64,000 nucleotides of DNA from Ahaetulla prasina (GCF_028640845.1 NC_080541.1:8222935-8286934); one strand, 5' to 3'. Positions 1 to 10,975 are shown, counted from the stretch's first letter. Translations and numbers: made by a program. Notes: generated by a model from the letters alone, not told the origin.

Positions 1-284
1 ACATGAGATACCGAATATATAATCCTGACCTCATTAGCTTCTGCTGTCATTCAACCCTTCCTATATTTATATGGGGAGAAAAAGGCACCAGGAGCTGGGT
101 CCAGTTTGCCCCTTGCGGAAATCTGCCTTGAAGTGTATTCTTAATAATGTCCTTAATCACATCAGTTCTACTTATGTCATCCTCAGAGTTGGCTTGGCCG
201 CACAGGACAACATGTAGATGGAGGCATTTGATAGACAAATATGCATGATGATGTCAAGGCAGATGATCTCATGCCACTTTCAAT

Positions 285-845
285 TTTTCTTGTTCTGCAA
301 ATCCTCTGAATACAACAAAATACCTTATGCCACCAGACTTCAAATCCTGGGTTTAGAAAACTTAGAACTCCGCCACCTTCAACATGACCTGAGTTTAACT
401 CATAGAATCATCTATTACAATGTCCTTCCTGTTGAAGACTACTTCAGCTTCAATTGCAACAATACACAAGTACACAATAGATTTAAACTTAATGTTAACT
501 GCCCCAAACTTGATTGCAGAAAATATGACTTCAGTAACAGAGTTGTTAATGCCTGGAATACACTACCAGACTCTGTGGTCTCTTCTCAAAATCCCAAAAA
601 CTTCAACCAAAAACTGTCTACTATTGACCTCACCCCATTCCTAAGAGGACTGTAAGGGGCATGCATAAGAGCACAAAAGTGCCTACCATTCCTGTCCTAT
701 TGTTCCCTTTCATTATATCAAATTAATATAGTTGTTGCATACTTTTCCTTATATATATATGTTTATATGATGTGTTGTTGTTTTATGTCAATGTTTGCGT
801 ATACTGTTGTGACAAAATAAAATAAAAAAATAAAAAATAAAATGG
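285..845 (+). mobile_element. LINE 3' end (CR1/L2/Rex-like clade)
   Basis: The open frame ending at 655 encodes the C-terminal tail of a non-LTR retrotransposon ORF2, with the module NRVVNAWNTLPDSVV near its end. It is followed by about 170 bases of 3' UTR and a tail of AATAAAA-type units. The copy is 5' truncated, so the reverse-transcriptase core is absent. A second copy of the same family lies immediately downstream in opposite orientation. The family name is uncertain. Confidence 0.75.
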
Positions 846-907
846 AATTCCATGAATTCCTAAGGGGAAGCACTGTCAATTCCTCTCCATGGAGCCAAAT
901 GCATGGA

Positions 908-1570
908 TGACTTATTTATTTATTTATTTATTTATCACAACAGTATATATAAGCATAAGCATGAAATAACTATATGATATATAAGAATATATATAAGCAT
1001 TAGCATGAAATAACCATACGAATTGGATATAATGAAAGGAAACAATAGGACAGGAACGGTAAACACGCTGGTGCTCTTATGCACGCCCCTTACAGACCTC
1101 TTAGGAATGGGGTGAGGTCAATAGTAGACAGTTTTTGGTTAAAACTTTGGGGATTTTGGGGAGAGACTACAGAGTCAGGTAGTGTATTCCAAGCATTAAC
1201 AACTCTGTTACTGAAATCATATTTTCTGCAATCAAGACTGGAACGGTTCACATTAAGTTTAAATCTATTGTGTGCTCTTGTATTGTTGCAATTGAAGCTG
1301 AAGTAGTCTTCAACAGGAAGGACATTGTAATATATGATTCTATGTGTTAAACTTAGGTCATGCCGAAGGCGGCGGAGTTCTAAATTTTCTCAACCCAGGA
1401 TTTCAAGTCTGGTGGCATAAGGTATTTTGTTGTGATCAGAGGAGTGGAGAACTCTTCTTGTAAAATATTTCTGGATACGCTCAATTGTATTAATGTCTGA
1501 AATGAGGTATGGGTTCCAGACAGGCGAGCTGTATTCAAGAATTGGTCTAGCAAATGTTTTATATTTGTTG
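908..1570 (-). mobile_element. LINE 3' end, same family, inverted
   Basis: Read on the minus strand, this repeats the coding tail and 3' UTR of the element at 285-845 and extends farther 5'. Its AATA-type tail lies at about 908-935, so the two copies sit tail to tail with only about 65 bases between them. It is a dead fragment with no full open frame. Confidence 0.75.
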
Positions 1571-1779
1571 TTGTTGTTTTTAAAAACTTCTTGTTGTTTT
1601 AAAAAATGAGTTTATTTTATCTACATCTCAGATTGATCAAACAAATGACCAATGCATTATTTCAGAGTAGAAGAACATCAAACCTGAAGCAACTCGTAAT
1701 GTAAAGGAGGAACCAGCTGGTTTCCGTAACTACAGTATCCAGTAGTATAACTACTGTAGTAGCATAGCTACGTAACTGT

Positions 1780-2275
1780 AACATCCAGTTTTGGTCACCG
1801 CGTTATGAAAAAGATGTTGAGACTTTGGAAAGAGTGCAGAGAAGAGCAACTAAGACGATGAAGGGCCTGGAGACTAAAAGATATGAAGATCAGTCGCAGG
1901 AAGTGGGTATGGCTAGTCTAGAGAAAAGAAGGACTAGAGGTGACAAGATAGCAGTGTTCCAATATCTGAGGCATTCCCACAAGGAAGAGAAGGTCAACCA
2001 ATTTTCCAAAGCACCAGAAGGCAAGACAAGAAACAATGGATGGAAACTAATCAAGGAGAGAATCAACCTAGAACTAAGGAGAAACTTCCTAACAGTGAGC
2101 ACAATTAACCAGTGGAACAGCTTGCTTCCAGAAGTTGTGGCTGCTCCATAACTGGAGGCTTTTAAGAAGAGATTGGACCATCATTTGTCTGAAATGCTTT
2201 AGGGTCTCTTGCTTAAGCAGGGAGTTGGACTAGAAGACCTCCAAGGTCCCCTCCAACTGTTTTATTCTGTATTCC
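1780..2275 (+). mobile_element. CR1-type LINE 3' end
   Basis: The frame at 1825-2151 reads ERVQRRATK, then EKRRTRGDKIAVFQYLR, then LRRNFLTVSTINQWNSLP, which is the hallmark C-terminal region of CR1 ORF2. The 3' UTR follows, ending near 2275 with a short TTCTGTATTC tail. It is 5' truncated. This family recurs more than ten times in the window. Confidence 0.85.
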
Positions 2276-2505
2276 ACAGCTAAACAAATAATTCCCTTAA
2301 CACTGTCAAACTATTTACTAAATCTGCACTACTATTAATCTTCTCATCGTTCCCATCACCAATCTCCTTCCACTTATGACTGTAACTTTGTTGCTTGTAT
2401 CCTTACGATTTATATTGATATTGTTTCCTGATTGCTTATTTGTACCCTATGACTATCATTAAGTATCGTACCTTATGATTCTTGATGAACGTATCTTTTT
2501 TTTTA

Positions 2506-2879
2506 AGAATAGAGTGGAATAGAAATTTTTATTGGCCAAGTATGATTGGACACACAGGGAATTTGTCTTAGTGTGTACGCTCTCAGTGTACATAAAAGAA
2601 AAGATACGTTCATCAAGAATCATAAGATACGATACTTAATGATAGTCATAGGGTACAAATAAGCAATCAGGAAACAATCAATATTAATATAAATCGTAAG
2701 GATACAAGCAACAAAGTTACAGTCATACAGTCATAAGTGGAAGGAGATAGGAGATGGGAACGATGAGAAGATTAATAGTAGTGCAGACTTAGTAAATAGT
2801 TTGACAGTGTTGAGGGAATTATTTGTTTAGCAGAGTGATGGCGTTTGGGAAAAAACTGTTCTTGTGTGTAGTTGTTCTA
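2506..2879 (-). mobile_element. Inverted LINE 3' end nested in a copy of its own family
   Basis: It starts with AGAATAGAGTGGAATAG followed by TTTTTATTGGCCAAG, the reverse complement of the family's terminus. It extends to 2879, matching 6184-6560 and 46313-46670. Segment 2610-2829 is the reverse complement of 2281-2500, giving a 220-bp inverted repeat. No target-site duplication is clear. Confidence 0.7.
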
Positions 2880-2945
2880 GTTGTACACTGAGAGCATATG
2901 CACCAAGACAAATTCCTTGTCCAATCACACTTGGCCAATAAAAAA

Positions 2946-3026
2946 ATTCTATTCTATTCTATTCTATTCTATTCTATTCTATTCTATTCTATTCTATTCT
3001 ATTCTATTCTATTCTATTCTATTCTT
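2946..3026 (+). repeat. (ATTCT)n pentanucleotide array
   Basis: About 16 units of ATTCT continue directly from the LINE 3' end (CCAATAAAAAAATTCTATTC). This is the LINE-seeded microsatellite pattern reported for snake CR1-like elements. Confidence 0.95.
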
Positions 3027-3029
3027 TAA

Positions 3030-4200
3030 AGGGACATTCGGAGTTTGTAACTGGTGGTGCCTTATTGTCCTAACGATAAAAAAGTTCTTGCGTTCACTTT
3101 GATTCTTAATGAGACCCTGAAGACAATGGCACAGTATTTTTTGGTGGTAATAAAGAAATTATTTGTTATATCCCCTTCTGGAGGTGGTTTTGTCTCTTCC
3201 CACTGTTGACTGCAGTCCTAATATTTTTCCAAACTACTAAACAGATCTGAACTTACTTAACTTCTCAGCAGGGAGAAAGTCAGCCAGCTGTTGGCATCTT
3301 CTACCGTCTCTTCTTTGGTAGTAAGTTTCAGAATTAATTTTTGTTTCGGAGTCATGCAACGTGAAAAACTGGAACTTGGTGATCATCCAATCTCTTTTGC
3401 CATTCAGTGAAAAATGAAAACAACGCTTGATTTATTCGCCGTAAATTGTCCACCGCTTGAAGCACACCTTCGCAGAAAAGCAGCCGGTAAAACGGGTGTC
3501 AAACACAGTGCCTGCGGGCCGGATCTGTTGTTAAGGGAAATCTGGGTGCACAACCAAGGTTGTGGACTGTTGAGCAGAGTACCCTATGTATGAAAACGAC
3601 TGAGATTGGTTGTATACAATAACAGTCACTTGCAGACAAACTGGGGTTTGATATTCTTTTACTCTTAGGGAAAAGGCAAAGTCATAGTCCAAAAACAATT
3701 CCAGGTCATACACATATAAAACCAGTCAATCAGTCTTCTTACCAACGTAGACTTGCACAACAAACAAGGTCTTCTTTCAGTTCGGCAAAACACAGTTCAA
3801 TTCACAACAGTCAGTATCACGAGGAATCAGTAACTAGCCATGATCAAGCAACGATCATAAAGCTCAAATATACAGTTGCAGCATGTCATCAGGTTACAAT
3901 GCTGTAGCGTCCCTGTAGATTCCCCACAAGCCATAATTTAGTAGTCCTTTTATACATTGGCTACAGAGCTCAACCAGTCAGGATGCTTGCAATGATGCAG
4001 CACAGCCTTAAAGCAATATCATGCCTTTATATAAACATACATAGTTAGTTTATATATTGCCTGGCCAACTAGTTAGGCAAATAACAATTTCCTGACATCT
4101 GTAATTTAATTGTAAATTACAATTAAAATTGCAGTAAATATAGGTCGTCTGATGAATCTCCATGCAGGTTTTCAATGGTTTTCCCGTGTGTCGCATTAAC
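3030..4200. other. KCNK9 intron 1, no gene recognised
   Basis: AT-rich intronic sequence without a credible open frame. The stretch at about 3480-4040 has a TATATAA-type motif and looks like part of an unidentified older repeat, but I could not assign it. Confidence 0.4.
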
Positions 4201-4224
4201 CATGATAATTTAATAGCTATTTTT

Positions 4225-4746
4225 GGAGGGCCCTTGAGATTGTAAGTTAGGCTTTGGGGCAGGTAAAATTTGTTACTACTGGTTCTGTGGGCATGGCTTG
4301 GTGGGGGGGGGTGTAATGTGACTGGGAGGGCATGGCCAACTTTTTTTTTTTTACTTTTAAAAGCAATTTTTTTTGCCTTTAAAAGAAAAAAAAGCCTCTG
4401 ATCAGGCAACTCAGCTGGGATCGTCAGAAGAGCCTTTTAAAAGCATTTTTTCTACAACCTCTTCAGCCAAAGAGGTTGTAGAAAGAATGCTTTTAAAAGC
4501 CTCTGGCGATTCCAGCTGAGCTGCACGATCATCAGAGGCTTTTTTTTACTTTTAAAAGCATTTTTTCGGCCAAAGAAAAAATGCTTTTAAAAATTTAAAA
4601 AAAAAAAAAACCACCTCTGATGATCGCACAGCTTATCACTGGGCATTGGGGTGGGGCAGGGATTTTTGCTACTGGTTCTCTGAACCACCCGTTGCCATCG
4701 CTAGATCAGGTGATCCGGTCTGAACCGGGAGCATTTCACCCGGCTT
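4225..4746. mobile_element. hAT-like non-autonomous element, incomplete
   Basis: It shares its interior (alternating CTTTTAAAAGC palindromes with CTCAGCTGGGATCG-type boxes) and its right terminus, GGGAGCATTTCACC, with the element ending at 58893. That end is the complement of a CAGGGGTGAAAT terminal repeat. Local self-complementary arms are strong, for example the AACCTCTTCAGCC segment near 4457. The left end and TSD were not found. Confidence 0.55.
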
Positions 4747-4899
4747 TGAGTATTTCCTGTCGCTTTGAATTGTCCAAAGAGGGAATTTCAAATTTCAACT
4801 GCTCTCATCTTTTGCAGCAGAAAAAGGAGAAGATGTAATTTTTGAGAAGAATGTGTAGCTGTTTTCATCTCTTTTCTAAATCCTGGGGGACCATTGCAC

Positions 4900-5140
4900 T
4901 TGGAATTGTGATAACGTGATCATATTACGTTATCATAGGACTAGCTTGAATGTAGTTTTAAATTGGGATTTTTTAAAAAAGGGGTTTAAATGAGGTTTTA
5001 AATTTGTATTTAAAAGTTAGAGCATCAATTGAATTTAACTATCTATTCTTTTAGCTGTTTTTTATGTATTATATGTTTTCTGTTTGTTTTTTTTTTACTG
5101 TGAACCGCCCTGAGTCCTTCGGGAGATGGGCGGTATACAA
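4900..5140 (+). mobile_element. Squamate SINE/LINE 3' tail
   Basis: It ends in ACCGCCCTGAGTCCTTCGGG and GGGCGGTATACAAAT, a very common squamate 3' tail, and leads directly into the (AAT)n tract. The same tail, more diverged, ends the SINE at 5519-5782. Confidence 0.55.

Positions 5141-5232
<92 letters not shown>
5141..5232 (+). repeat. (AAT)n microsatellite
   Basis: About 30 perfect AAT units grow from the 3' end of the preceding retroelement tail. Confidence 0.97.
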
Positions 5233-5292
5233 TTCCTTGGTAGGGCTGCATTTCAACTGTTGTTTTTGTTTTGGTTAAAAAGAGTGTTATTA

Positions 5293-5926
5293 CAGATAGT
5301 CCTTGACTTACAACAGTTCACTTAGTGACTGATGTCATTTTTCACGCTTACAACTTTTGCAGCATCCCCCCGGGGTCACATGATCCAAATGCAAATGTTT
5401 GGCCACTGACTCGTATTTATGACGGTTGCAGTGTCCTGGGGTCATGTGATCCCCTTTGGTGACCTTCTGACAAGCCAAATCAATGAGGAAACCAGACCCA
5501 CTTAACAACCGTGGGGCCAGGGGCCGTGGTAGCTCAGGCTGTAAGAAGCCTGTTATTAAAACACAGCAGCCTGCAATTACTGCAGGTTCAAGTCCGGTCC
5601 AAGGTTGACTCAGCCTTCCATCCTTTATAAGGTAGGTAAAATGAGGACCCAGATTGTTGGGGGGGCAATAAGTTGACTTTGTAAAAATACAAATAGAATG
5701 AGACTATTGCGTTATACACTGTAAGCCGCCCTGAGTCTTTGGAGAAGGGCGGGATATAAATGTAAATAAATAATATAAAAAAAACCATGTTACAAATTTG
5801 ACAACAGCAGTCGTTCTCTTAACAAATGTGGCCATAAAAGCCATAAAATGGGACAAAAACTGCAACACATTTCTCCCTTAGTAACGTAATTTTGGGTCCA
5901 ATTGTAGTCGTAAATTGAGGGCTACC
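5293..5926 (-). mobile_element. TA-flanked MITE (CAGGTAGTCCTCGA family), split by a SINE
   Basis: The left terminus TACAGATAGTCCTTGACTTA and right terminus TCGTAAATTGAGGGCTACCG are imperfect inverted repeats with TA at the left edge. The internal sequence matches four other copies (12621, 23027, 41220, 45381), here reversed. No coding capacity. It is a Tc1/mariner-like miniature element, with a SINE inserted at about 5514-5782. Confidence 0.7.
5519..5782 (+). mobile_element. tRNA-derived SINE (MIR/CORE-like)
   Basis: The head carries an A-box-like GTGGTAGCTCAGG and a B-box-like GGTTCAAGTCC. The body holds GGTAGGTAAAATGAGGACCC, and the tail is CCGCCCTGAGTC...AAATAAATAA. Flanks AACCGTG (5507-5513) and AACCATG (5783-5789) look like a slightly diverged TSD in the host MITE. 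Confidence 0.7.
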
Positions 5927-6183
5927 GATATAATGGTTCACTGCAGAGTCAGCCAGATGTTTGCTGTGGATTTGGCATTTTTATCCATTATCCACTTCCC
6001 AAAGAGCTGGGATAGGCAGATGTTGACGTTCGATGGGGTCAGAGGTATTCTTGCAGGATGTAAAGTAAAACTGCCTTTTGCAATTGACCGTTGTGAAGTT
6101 TGTCAATGCCAATGGTGTTCAAGTGGTTCCCCAGATATTTTGGGACTGCATACAAGGCAGCTATAACAATTAGTACTTTAGTA

Positions 6184-6925
6184 GCAAATAGAATAGAATA
6201 GAATTCTTTATTGGCCAAGTGTGATTGGACACACAAGGAATTTGTCTTGGTGCATATGCTCTCGGTGTCCATAAAAGATACGTTCATCAAGAATCATAAG
6301 GTACAACACTTAATGATAGTCATAGGGTACAAATAAGCAATCAGGAAATAATATCAATATAAATCTTAAGGATACAAGCAACAAGATTACAGTCATACAA
6401 TCAAAAATGGAAGGAGATGGGTGATAGGAACGATGAGAAGATTAATAGTAATGCAGACTTAGTAACTAGTTTGACGGTGTTCAGGGAATTATTTGTTTAG
6501 CAGAGTGATGGCATTCGGGGAAAAAACTATTCTTGTGTCTAGTTGTTCTGGTGTGCAGTGCTCTGTGCATCATTTTGAGGGTAGGAGTTGAAACAGTTTA
6601 TGTCCAGGATGTGAGGGGTCTGTAGATATTTTCACAGCCTTCTTTTTGACTCGTGCAGTATACAGGTCCTCAGTGGAAGGCAGGTGGGTTGCCATTGTTT
6701 TTTCTGCAGTTCTAATGATCCTCTGAAGTCTGTGTCTGTCTTGTTGGGTTGCAGAACCAAACCAGACAGTTATAGAGGTGCAGATGACAGACTCAATAAT
6801 TCCTCTGTAGAACTGGATCAGCAGCTCCTTGGGCAGTTTGAGCTTTCTGAGTTTACGCAGGCAGAACATTCTTTGTTATGCTGTTTTGATGACGTTTTTG
6901 ATGTTAGCTGTCCATTTTAGGTCAT
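6184..6925 (-). mobile_element. L2/CR1-like LINE 3' end
   Basis: The minus-strand frame 6869-6570 encodes the ORF2 C-terminal region: a run through LPKELLIQFYRGIIESVIC, then QQDRHRLQRIIRTAEK, then DPSHPGHKLFQLLPSK. The 3' UTR ends in CCAATAAAGAATTC with only three pentanucleotide units. It is 5' truncated and clearly more diverged than the copy at 46313-47010. Confidence 0.8.
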
Positions 6926-7028
6926 GAGATATGGCAGAACCGAGAAATTATCAATGGCAACTTATCAATGGCAACCAGAATTTGCATCACTAAGTGATGC
7001 GATCATAAATTGAGGGTAATTTACCAAG

Positions 7029-7560
7029 AGGTAAGGGGTCCTTGATGTTTTCTGAGTTTCATTGTCCCCAAGGTGCTTTTTTCCAAATGGCAACGGGACT
7101 TCCTTGGGTTTGTCTTTGAAAAATGTTTTGCTTCTCCTCCAAGAAGCTTCTTCAGTTCTTCTTGGATGAGAAGCGAAACAGTTTTTAGAGAAAATATCAA
7201 GAAAGTCCAGTTGCCTTTTGAAAAAAAGCACATGTGGGACAACCATGATCTGGACGTCTTCAAGAGCCAACTGGACTTTCTGGTTTTCCTTTGAAGACGT
7301 TTCACTTCCCATCCAAGAAGCTTCTTCTGTTCCTCTTGGATGAAAAGCGAACCAGTTTTTAAAGAAAATATCAGGAAAGTCCAGTTGCCTTTTGAAGAAA
7401 AGCACCTTTTTTGGACAATCATGTTCTGGACGATTTGACATTTTGCTTCCAATTCCAAGAAGCTTCTTTAGCTCTTCAGAACCGAAGAAGCTTCTTGGAT
7501 GAGAAGCAAAATGTTTTCAAAGGGAGAAAGCCAAGAAAGTCCTGTTGCCTTATGGAGAAA
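7029..7560. repeat. Foldback repeat cluster (GAAGCTTCTT palindromes)
   Basis: Three or four copies of a self-complementary unit centred on CCAAGAAGCTTCTT and flanked by GATGAGAAGCGAAA and AGTCCAGTTGCC boxes, in alternating orientation. Related single units occur at 27560-27735 and 29100-29225. The cluster ends about 220 bases before the KCNK9 splice acceptor. Open frames across it are by-products of the repeat. Confidence 0.75.
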
Positions 7561-7740
7561 AACAACAACACACTTTTGGAACGAGGGAGTAAACCAACTC
7601 CCTCCTTCATTTCTCCAGGCTGTGCCTTTCTTTCCCACCGCACAAAGAGCCCCCAATGTTGTGTACTTTCCTCATATCTCAAGGGCTCAAGTCAAGTGAT
7701 CCTTCTGGCCACCCCTTGGTTGCAATCATCCCTGTCCCTT

Positions 7741-7780
7741 TCTTCCCTCACTTACCCACGTTGTCATTTTGCTCCTCCAG
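7741..7780 (+). promoter_or_regulatory. KCNK9 intron 1 splice acceptor
   Basis: A pyrimidine-rich run ends in GCTCCTCCAG, with the AG at 7779-7780. The first exon bases GT complete a glycine codon whose first base must come from exon 1, so the intron interrupts the first pore filter (G|GT TAC GGC). This is the conserved intron position I expect for TASK genes. Confidence 0.9.
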
Positions 7781-8619
7781 GTTACGGCCACGCTGCCCCT
7801 GGGACGAATGCAGGGAAGGCCTTCTGCATGTGCTACGCTGCCCTGGGCATTCCACTCACCCTTGTCATGTTCCAGAGCCTCGGCGAACGCATGAACACCT
7901 TCGTCAAGTACCTCTTGCAACGGATGAAAAAGTGTTGCCGGATGAGAAGCACCGACGTCTCCATGGAGAACATGGTGGCCGTCGGCTTCTTCTCCTGCAT
8001 CGGCACCCTCTGCATCGGAGCAGCTGCCTTCTCTCATTGCGAAGAGTGGACCTTCTTCCAGGCCTTCTATTACTGTTTCATCACATTGACTACAATCGGG
8101 TTCGGAGACTACGTGGCCCTTCAGACGAAAGGAGCCCTTCAGAAGAAGCCTCTCTACGTGGCCTTTAGCTTTATGTACATCCTGGTGGGATTAACTGTCA
8201 TCGGAGCTTTTCTCAATCTGGTTGTTCTCAGGTTGTTCATGAACATCGAGGAAGAGAGACGGGAGGCCGAGGAGAGGGCCTCCCTGGCGGGAAACCGGAG
8301 CAGCATGGTGGTCCACATTCAAGAAGACTCTCAACATGGCCGCCCGCGGTACAAGGCCGAGGTGACGGATCTTCAGTCTGATTGTTCCTGCATGTGTTAC
8401 AGGTCCCACGAATACACCAGCCGGGTGGTTTCCCACCAAAATTCCTTCAGCTCCAAGTTGAACCTCCAATACTTTCACTCCATCTCCTACAAGATTGAGG
8501 AGATCTCACCAAGCACATTAAAAAACAGCCTCTTTCCTTCTCCCATCAGTTCGATCTCCCCTGGATTGCACAGCTTTACGGACCATCACAGGTTGATGAG
8601 ACGACGCAAATCTATCTGA
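7781..8619 (+). CDS. KCNK9: TASK-type two-pore potassium channel, terminal exon (KCNK9/TASK-3)
   Basis: Terminal coding exon of a K2P background K+ channel of the plasma membrane, which forms dimers. The exon gives 278 residues. If exon 1 has the human length, they are residues 96-373 (human TASK-3 is 374). Visible in order: the end of pore-filter 1 (GYGH, with pH-sensor position His98), helix M2 ([20 protein letters not shown]), helix M3 (about 160-180), pore-filter 2 TIGFGD (199-204), helix M4 with Gly236, and a cytoplasmic tail ending LMRRRKSI. The tail end is a 14-3-3-type C-terminal motif with penultimate serine. KCNK9 fits better than KCNK3 because the tail module [18 protein letters not shown] and the ERASLAGNR segment are TASK-3-like. 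The M4 end reads VLRLFMN where human TASK-3 has VLRFLTMN, one residue shorter. Exon 1 lies outside the window. The exon is GC-richer than its flanks and shows no stop or frameshift. Confidence 0.96.
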
Positions 8620-10045
8620 AGGCATTTTCTTTGCAGGTTTTTTTTTGGAGGGGTGGGGTGGGCGGACGGGCGACGTTTGTTTCCTAAGATTATTATTTTT
8701 TAAAACGAAAACAATTTCTTGAGAGAACCAGAGTGAGGCTAACATAAATCCAGGAGAAAGAGAGACAGAGAGAACAACAACTACACATTCAAGGGAAGGA
8801 CACCACTCCCCTGAAACTCAGCTCTGGCGCACGAAGCATGGACGGACTTTATTTTCCAGCAAAAATAATGCCTTACAATTAACCTTCCCGCTGCGATCCG
8901 ACATTTTGAGGCGATGGGAAGTGGGTATTTCAATTCCAAAGTTACGCACCTGTGAGCTTTCTCGTGCCCTTTGGCATTCTTGACCTAAAAACAAAACAAA
9001 ACACAAAAATCAAAACCTCTTTTTTCTCCTTCACAAGCAGGTTGTGATGTGTGTGAACCGGGGGTGTGTGTATGTGAGTGTTGAGTGTGTGGGGGACGGG
9101 TGCACATGCACAATTCCACTACTAGTGCCATGCGACTAACAAAAGGTATCTATCGAAGCATCAGGTATATCGATTTGATTTTCTATCTATTCTTCCTCTG
9201 GAGAAATTGTTTTTTCTTCTTCTTCTAGCCTGCTTTCTTTAATCCAAAAAGGGGGGAAAATGAAAGGAAGAAAAATGGAGGAGGTAGCAAAGAGCTGCAG
9301 TTTTTTTCAATTTCTTTTCTTTCTTTCTTTTTTGCTGAGGCAAGCATGCACCATAAATGGTCAATATACCGAGCGAACCATTGTAAGTTCTCTCTGTTTT
9401 TAAACGCTAGAAATGTATTAGATCGTATGAACTTTTTTTTTTTAAAATTCTTCTTTAAGAACAAGGCAGGAAAGGAAGGTTACTTTTGCTTGCCGGCTCA
9501 AATCCTTATGGAAAATATATAAATATATACATATATATATTTAAAAAAAAAAATACAAGCATGCATTTTGTAAAAAACGGATATGCATTATGAACATACC
9601 CGAGGAGAACGATGAGGGAACTACTGCTTAGAAGGAAAGTATGGGTTTTTAAATGATTTTTCTTTTAACTTTCCTTTGGTGTATCAAATATCCACCAGGC
9701 TTGTAAAGCTCTCGGTGTGTACGTGGGCGTGATTTAAGGAACGGTCAGAGCGAATGGGTATTTTTTTATTTATATATTTATTTCAAGGGTCTTATTTATT
9801 TCGCCTTTGTGTTAAAAACGTCGGGTTTGGTGTGAACTTTCCTCGGTGCGAATGTCCTGCATGTGCTTGACAGGGTGTTTGTGTGTTTGTCGGTCTACAG
9901 TTGTACCTGCGTGCACAGGAATTCTATCTGGGAATGCTTGAACAAGAATGGTACACGGAAGTGGATGAATATTTTTTTATTTCCCCACAAAAGAAGACAG
10001 GGTATCCCTTGTTTTTAATAAAAATAGAAACTGATGTTAATACTA
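8620..10045 (+). other. KCNK9: KCNK9 3' UTR (inferred)
   Basis: Sequence after the stop, free of recognisable transposons up to about 10.1 kb, unlike everything beyond. It includes a GT-rich stretch at about 9040-9085, a T-rich block near 9200-9330, and AU-rich ATTTA pentamers at about 9768-9800 that could affect mRNA stability. The end is set only by the AATAAA at 10017 and could be farther downstream. Confidence 0.6.
10017..10022 (+). terminator. Candidate polyadenylation signal AATAAA
   Basis: A canonical hexamer about 1.4 kb after the stop, with GT-rich sequence downstream (GTAGTGGTGG at about 10051). It is the first strong hexamer before the (TTTC)n tract. Usage is unproven. Confidence 0.45.
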
Positions 10046-10137
10046 ATACTAGTAGTGGTGGAAAATGCTGGTTGGTCTCAGCAAGGATTCCCTAATGCTT
10101 TGTTCTCTGACTTGCTGAGATATGCATGTAGGCCAAG

Positions 10138-10221
<84 letters not shown>

Positions 10222-10257
10222 TTTCTTTCTCTCTTCTTTCTTCCTTCCTTCCTTCCC
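10138..10257 (+). repeat. (TTTC)n / (TTCC)n microsatellite
   Basis: About 20 TTTC units grade into TTCC. Open frames in both directions are low-complexity artefacts. Confidence 0.97.
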
Positions 10258-10259
10258 CC

Positions 10260-10790
10260 TGTTGGAAGAAATATCCATCTGGTTCAGTTCCAAGCTGGGA
10301 GAAAGGCACTGGAGACAAAATGGAGGCTGGAGGCTGATTGGAAAGAGGGTTTAATGGTGAAGCAGAACCACCAAGCACATGGTTCTGGGCAGCTGACCAC
10401 ATGGAGTTGACACCGAGGGGGTATTTATACCTTCTCTTGAGTTTTGAACTTGAGCTTCCTGTTCCTTTGCAAGAACATGTATTCTATTGGCTGTTGTAGG
10501 GGTCATAGCTGGCTCTGTAGGTTGTCTGAGTCAAGCTTGGTTGAAGTTTGGGCTGATGCAATGAAGGGGCTTGCTGGGCAATTCCTATTGTGGCTGAGGG
10601 CTAATCCTACCTTTGTTCAGACCTTGCTGCAGGGAATCTGCTTATGAATAGAGCTAGCTATCTCTTTATCTCTTAAGTGCTGACATCTGCTGCGGGCTAT
10701 TAAGGAAGGTGGGGGCTGTCTCTTTCTGTCTCCAGGAACATACCTCTCCATTTCTCATCCAGGGAAATATAGTATTCTGCCTTTTTAATA
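10260..10790 (-). mobile_element. Possible LTR, unconfirmed
   Basis: A block of about 500 bases between two microsatellites with no gene. On the minus strand it has a TATA-like GGTATAAATACC (about 10420-10431), as in a retroviral-type LTR promoter. Neither ends nor TSD could be fixed, so it may be another repeat type. Confidence 0.3.
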
Positions 10791-10854
10791 TTTCTCAAAA
10801 TATTTCATTCTTCTACGAGAGGGGGGTCTTCCCTCCCTCTCTCCCTCCTCCTAT

Positions 10855-10975
10855 TCACCTTCCTTCCTTCCTTCCTTCCTTCCTTCCTTTCTTCCTTCCT
10901 TCCTTCCTTCCTTCCTTCCTTCCTTCCCTCCTTCCCTCCCTCCCTCCCTCCCTTCCCTTCTCTTCTCTCTCCTCC
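10855..10975 (+). repeat. (TTCC)n / (TCCC)n microsatellite
   Basis: About 30 mostly TTCC and CTCC units. Confidence 0.95.

Larger units (their letters stand above)
2276..3027 (+). mobile_element. L2/CR1-like LINE 3' UTR, split by an inverted copy
   Basis: Plus-strand 3' UTR sequence at 2276-2497 ends at GTATCTTTT. Its expected continuation, TACACTGAGAGCATATGCAC, resumes at about 2882 and runs to the terminal CCAATAAA and an (ATTCT)n tail. The intervening 2498-2879 is the same 3' region in reverse orientation. The arrangement is a self-nested copy or an inversion. Confidence 0.75.

Noticed and set aside
7411..7780. In-frame extension of the KCNK9 frame upstream of the exon
   Set aside because: The sequence is foldback repeat and intron. 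A splice acceptor at 7779-7780 and the split glycine codon place the exon start at 7781.
10034..10354. Open frames over (TTTC)n and over (AAT)n at 5069-5251
   Set aside because: Low-complexity translation of microsatellites with single-residue runs.
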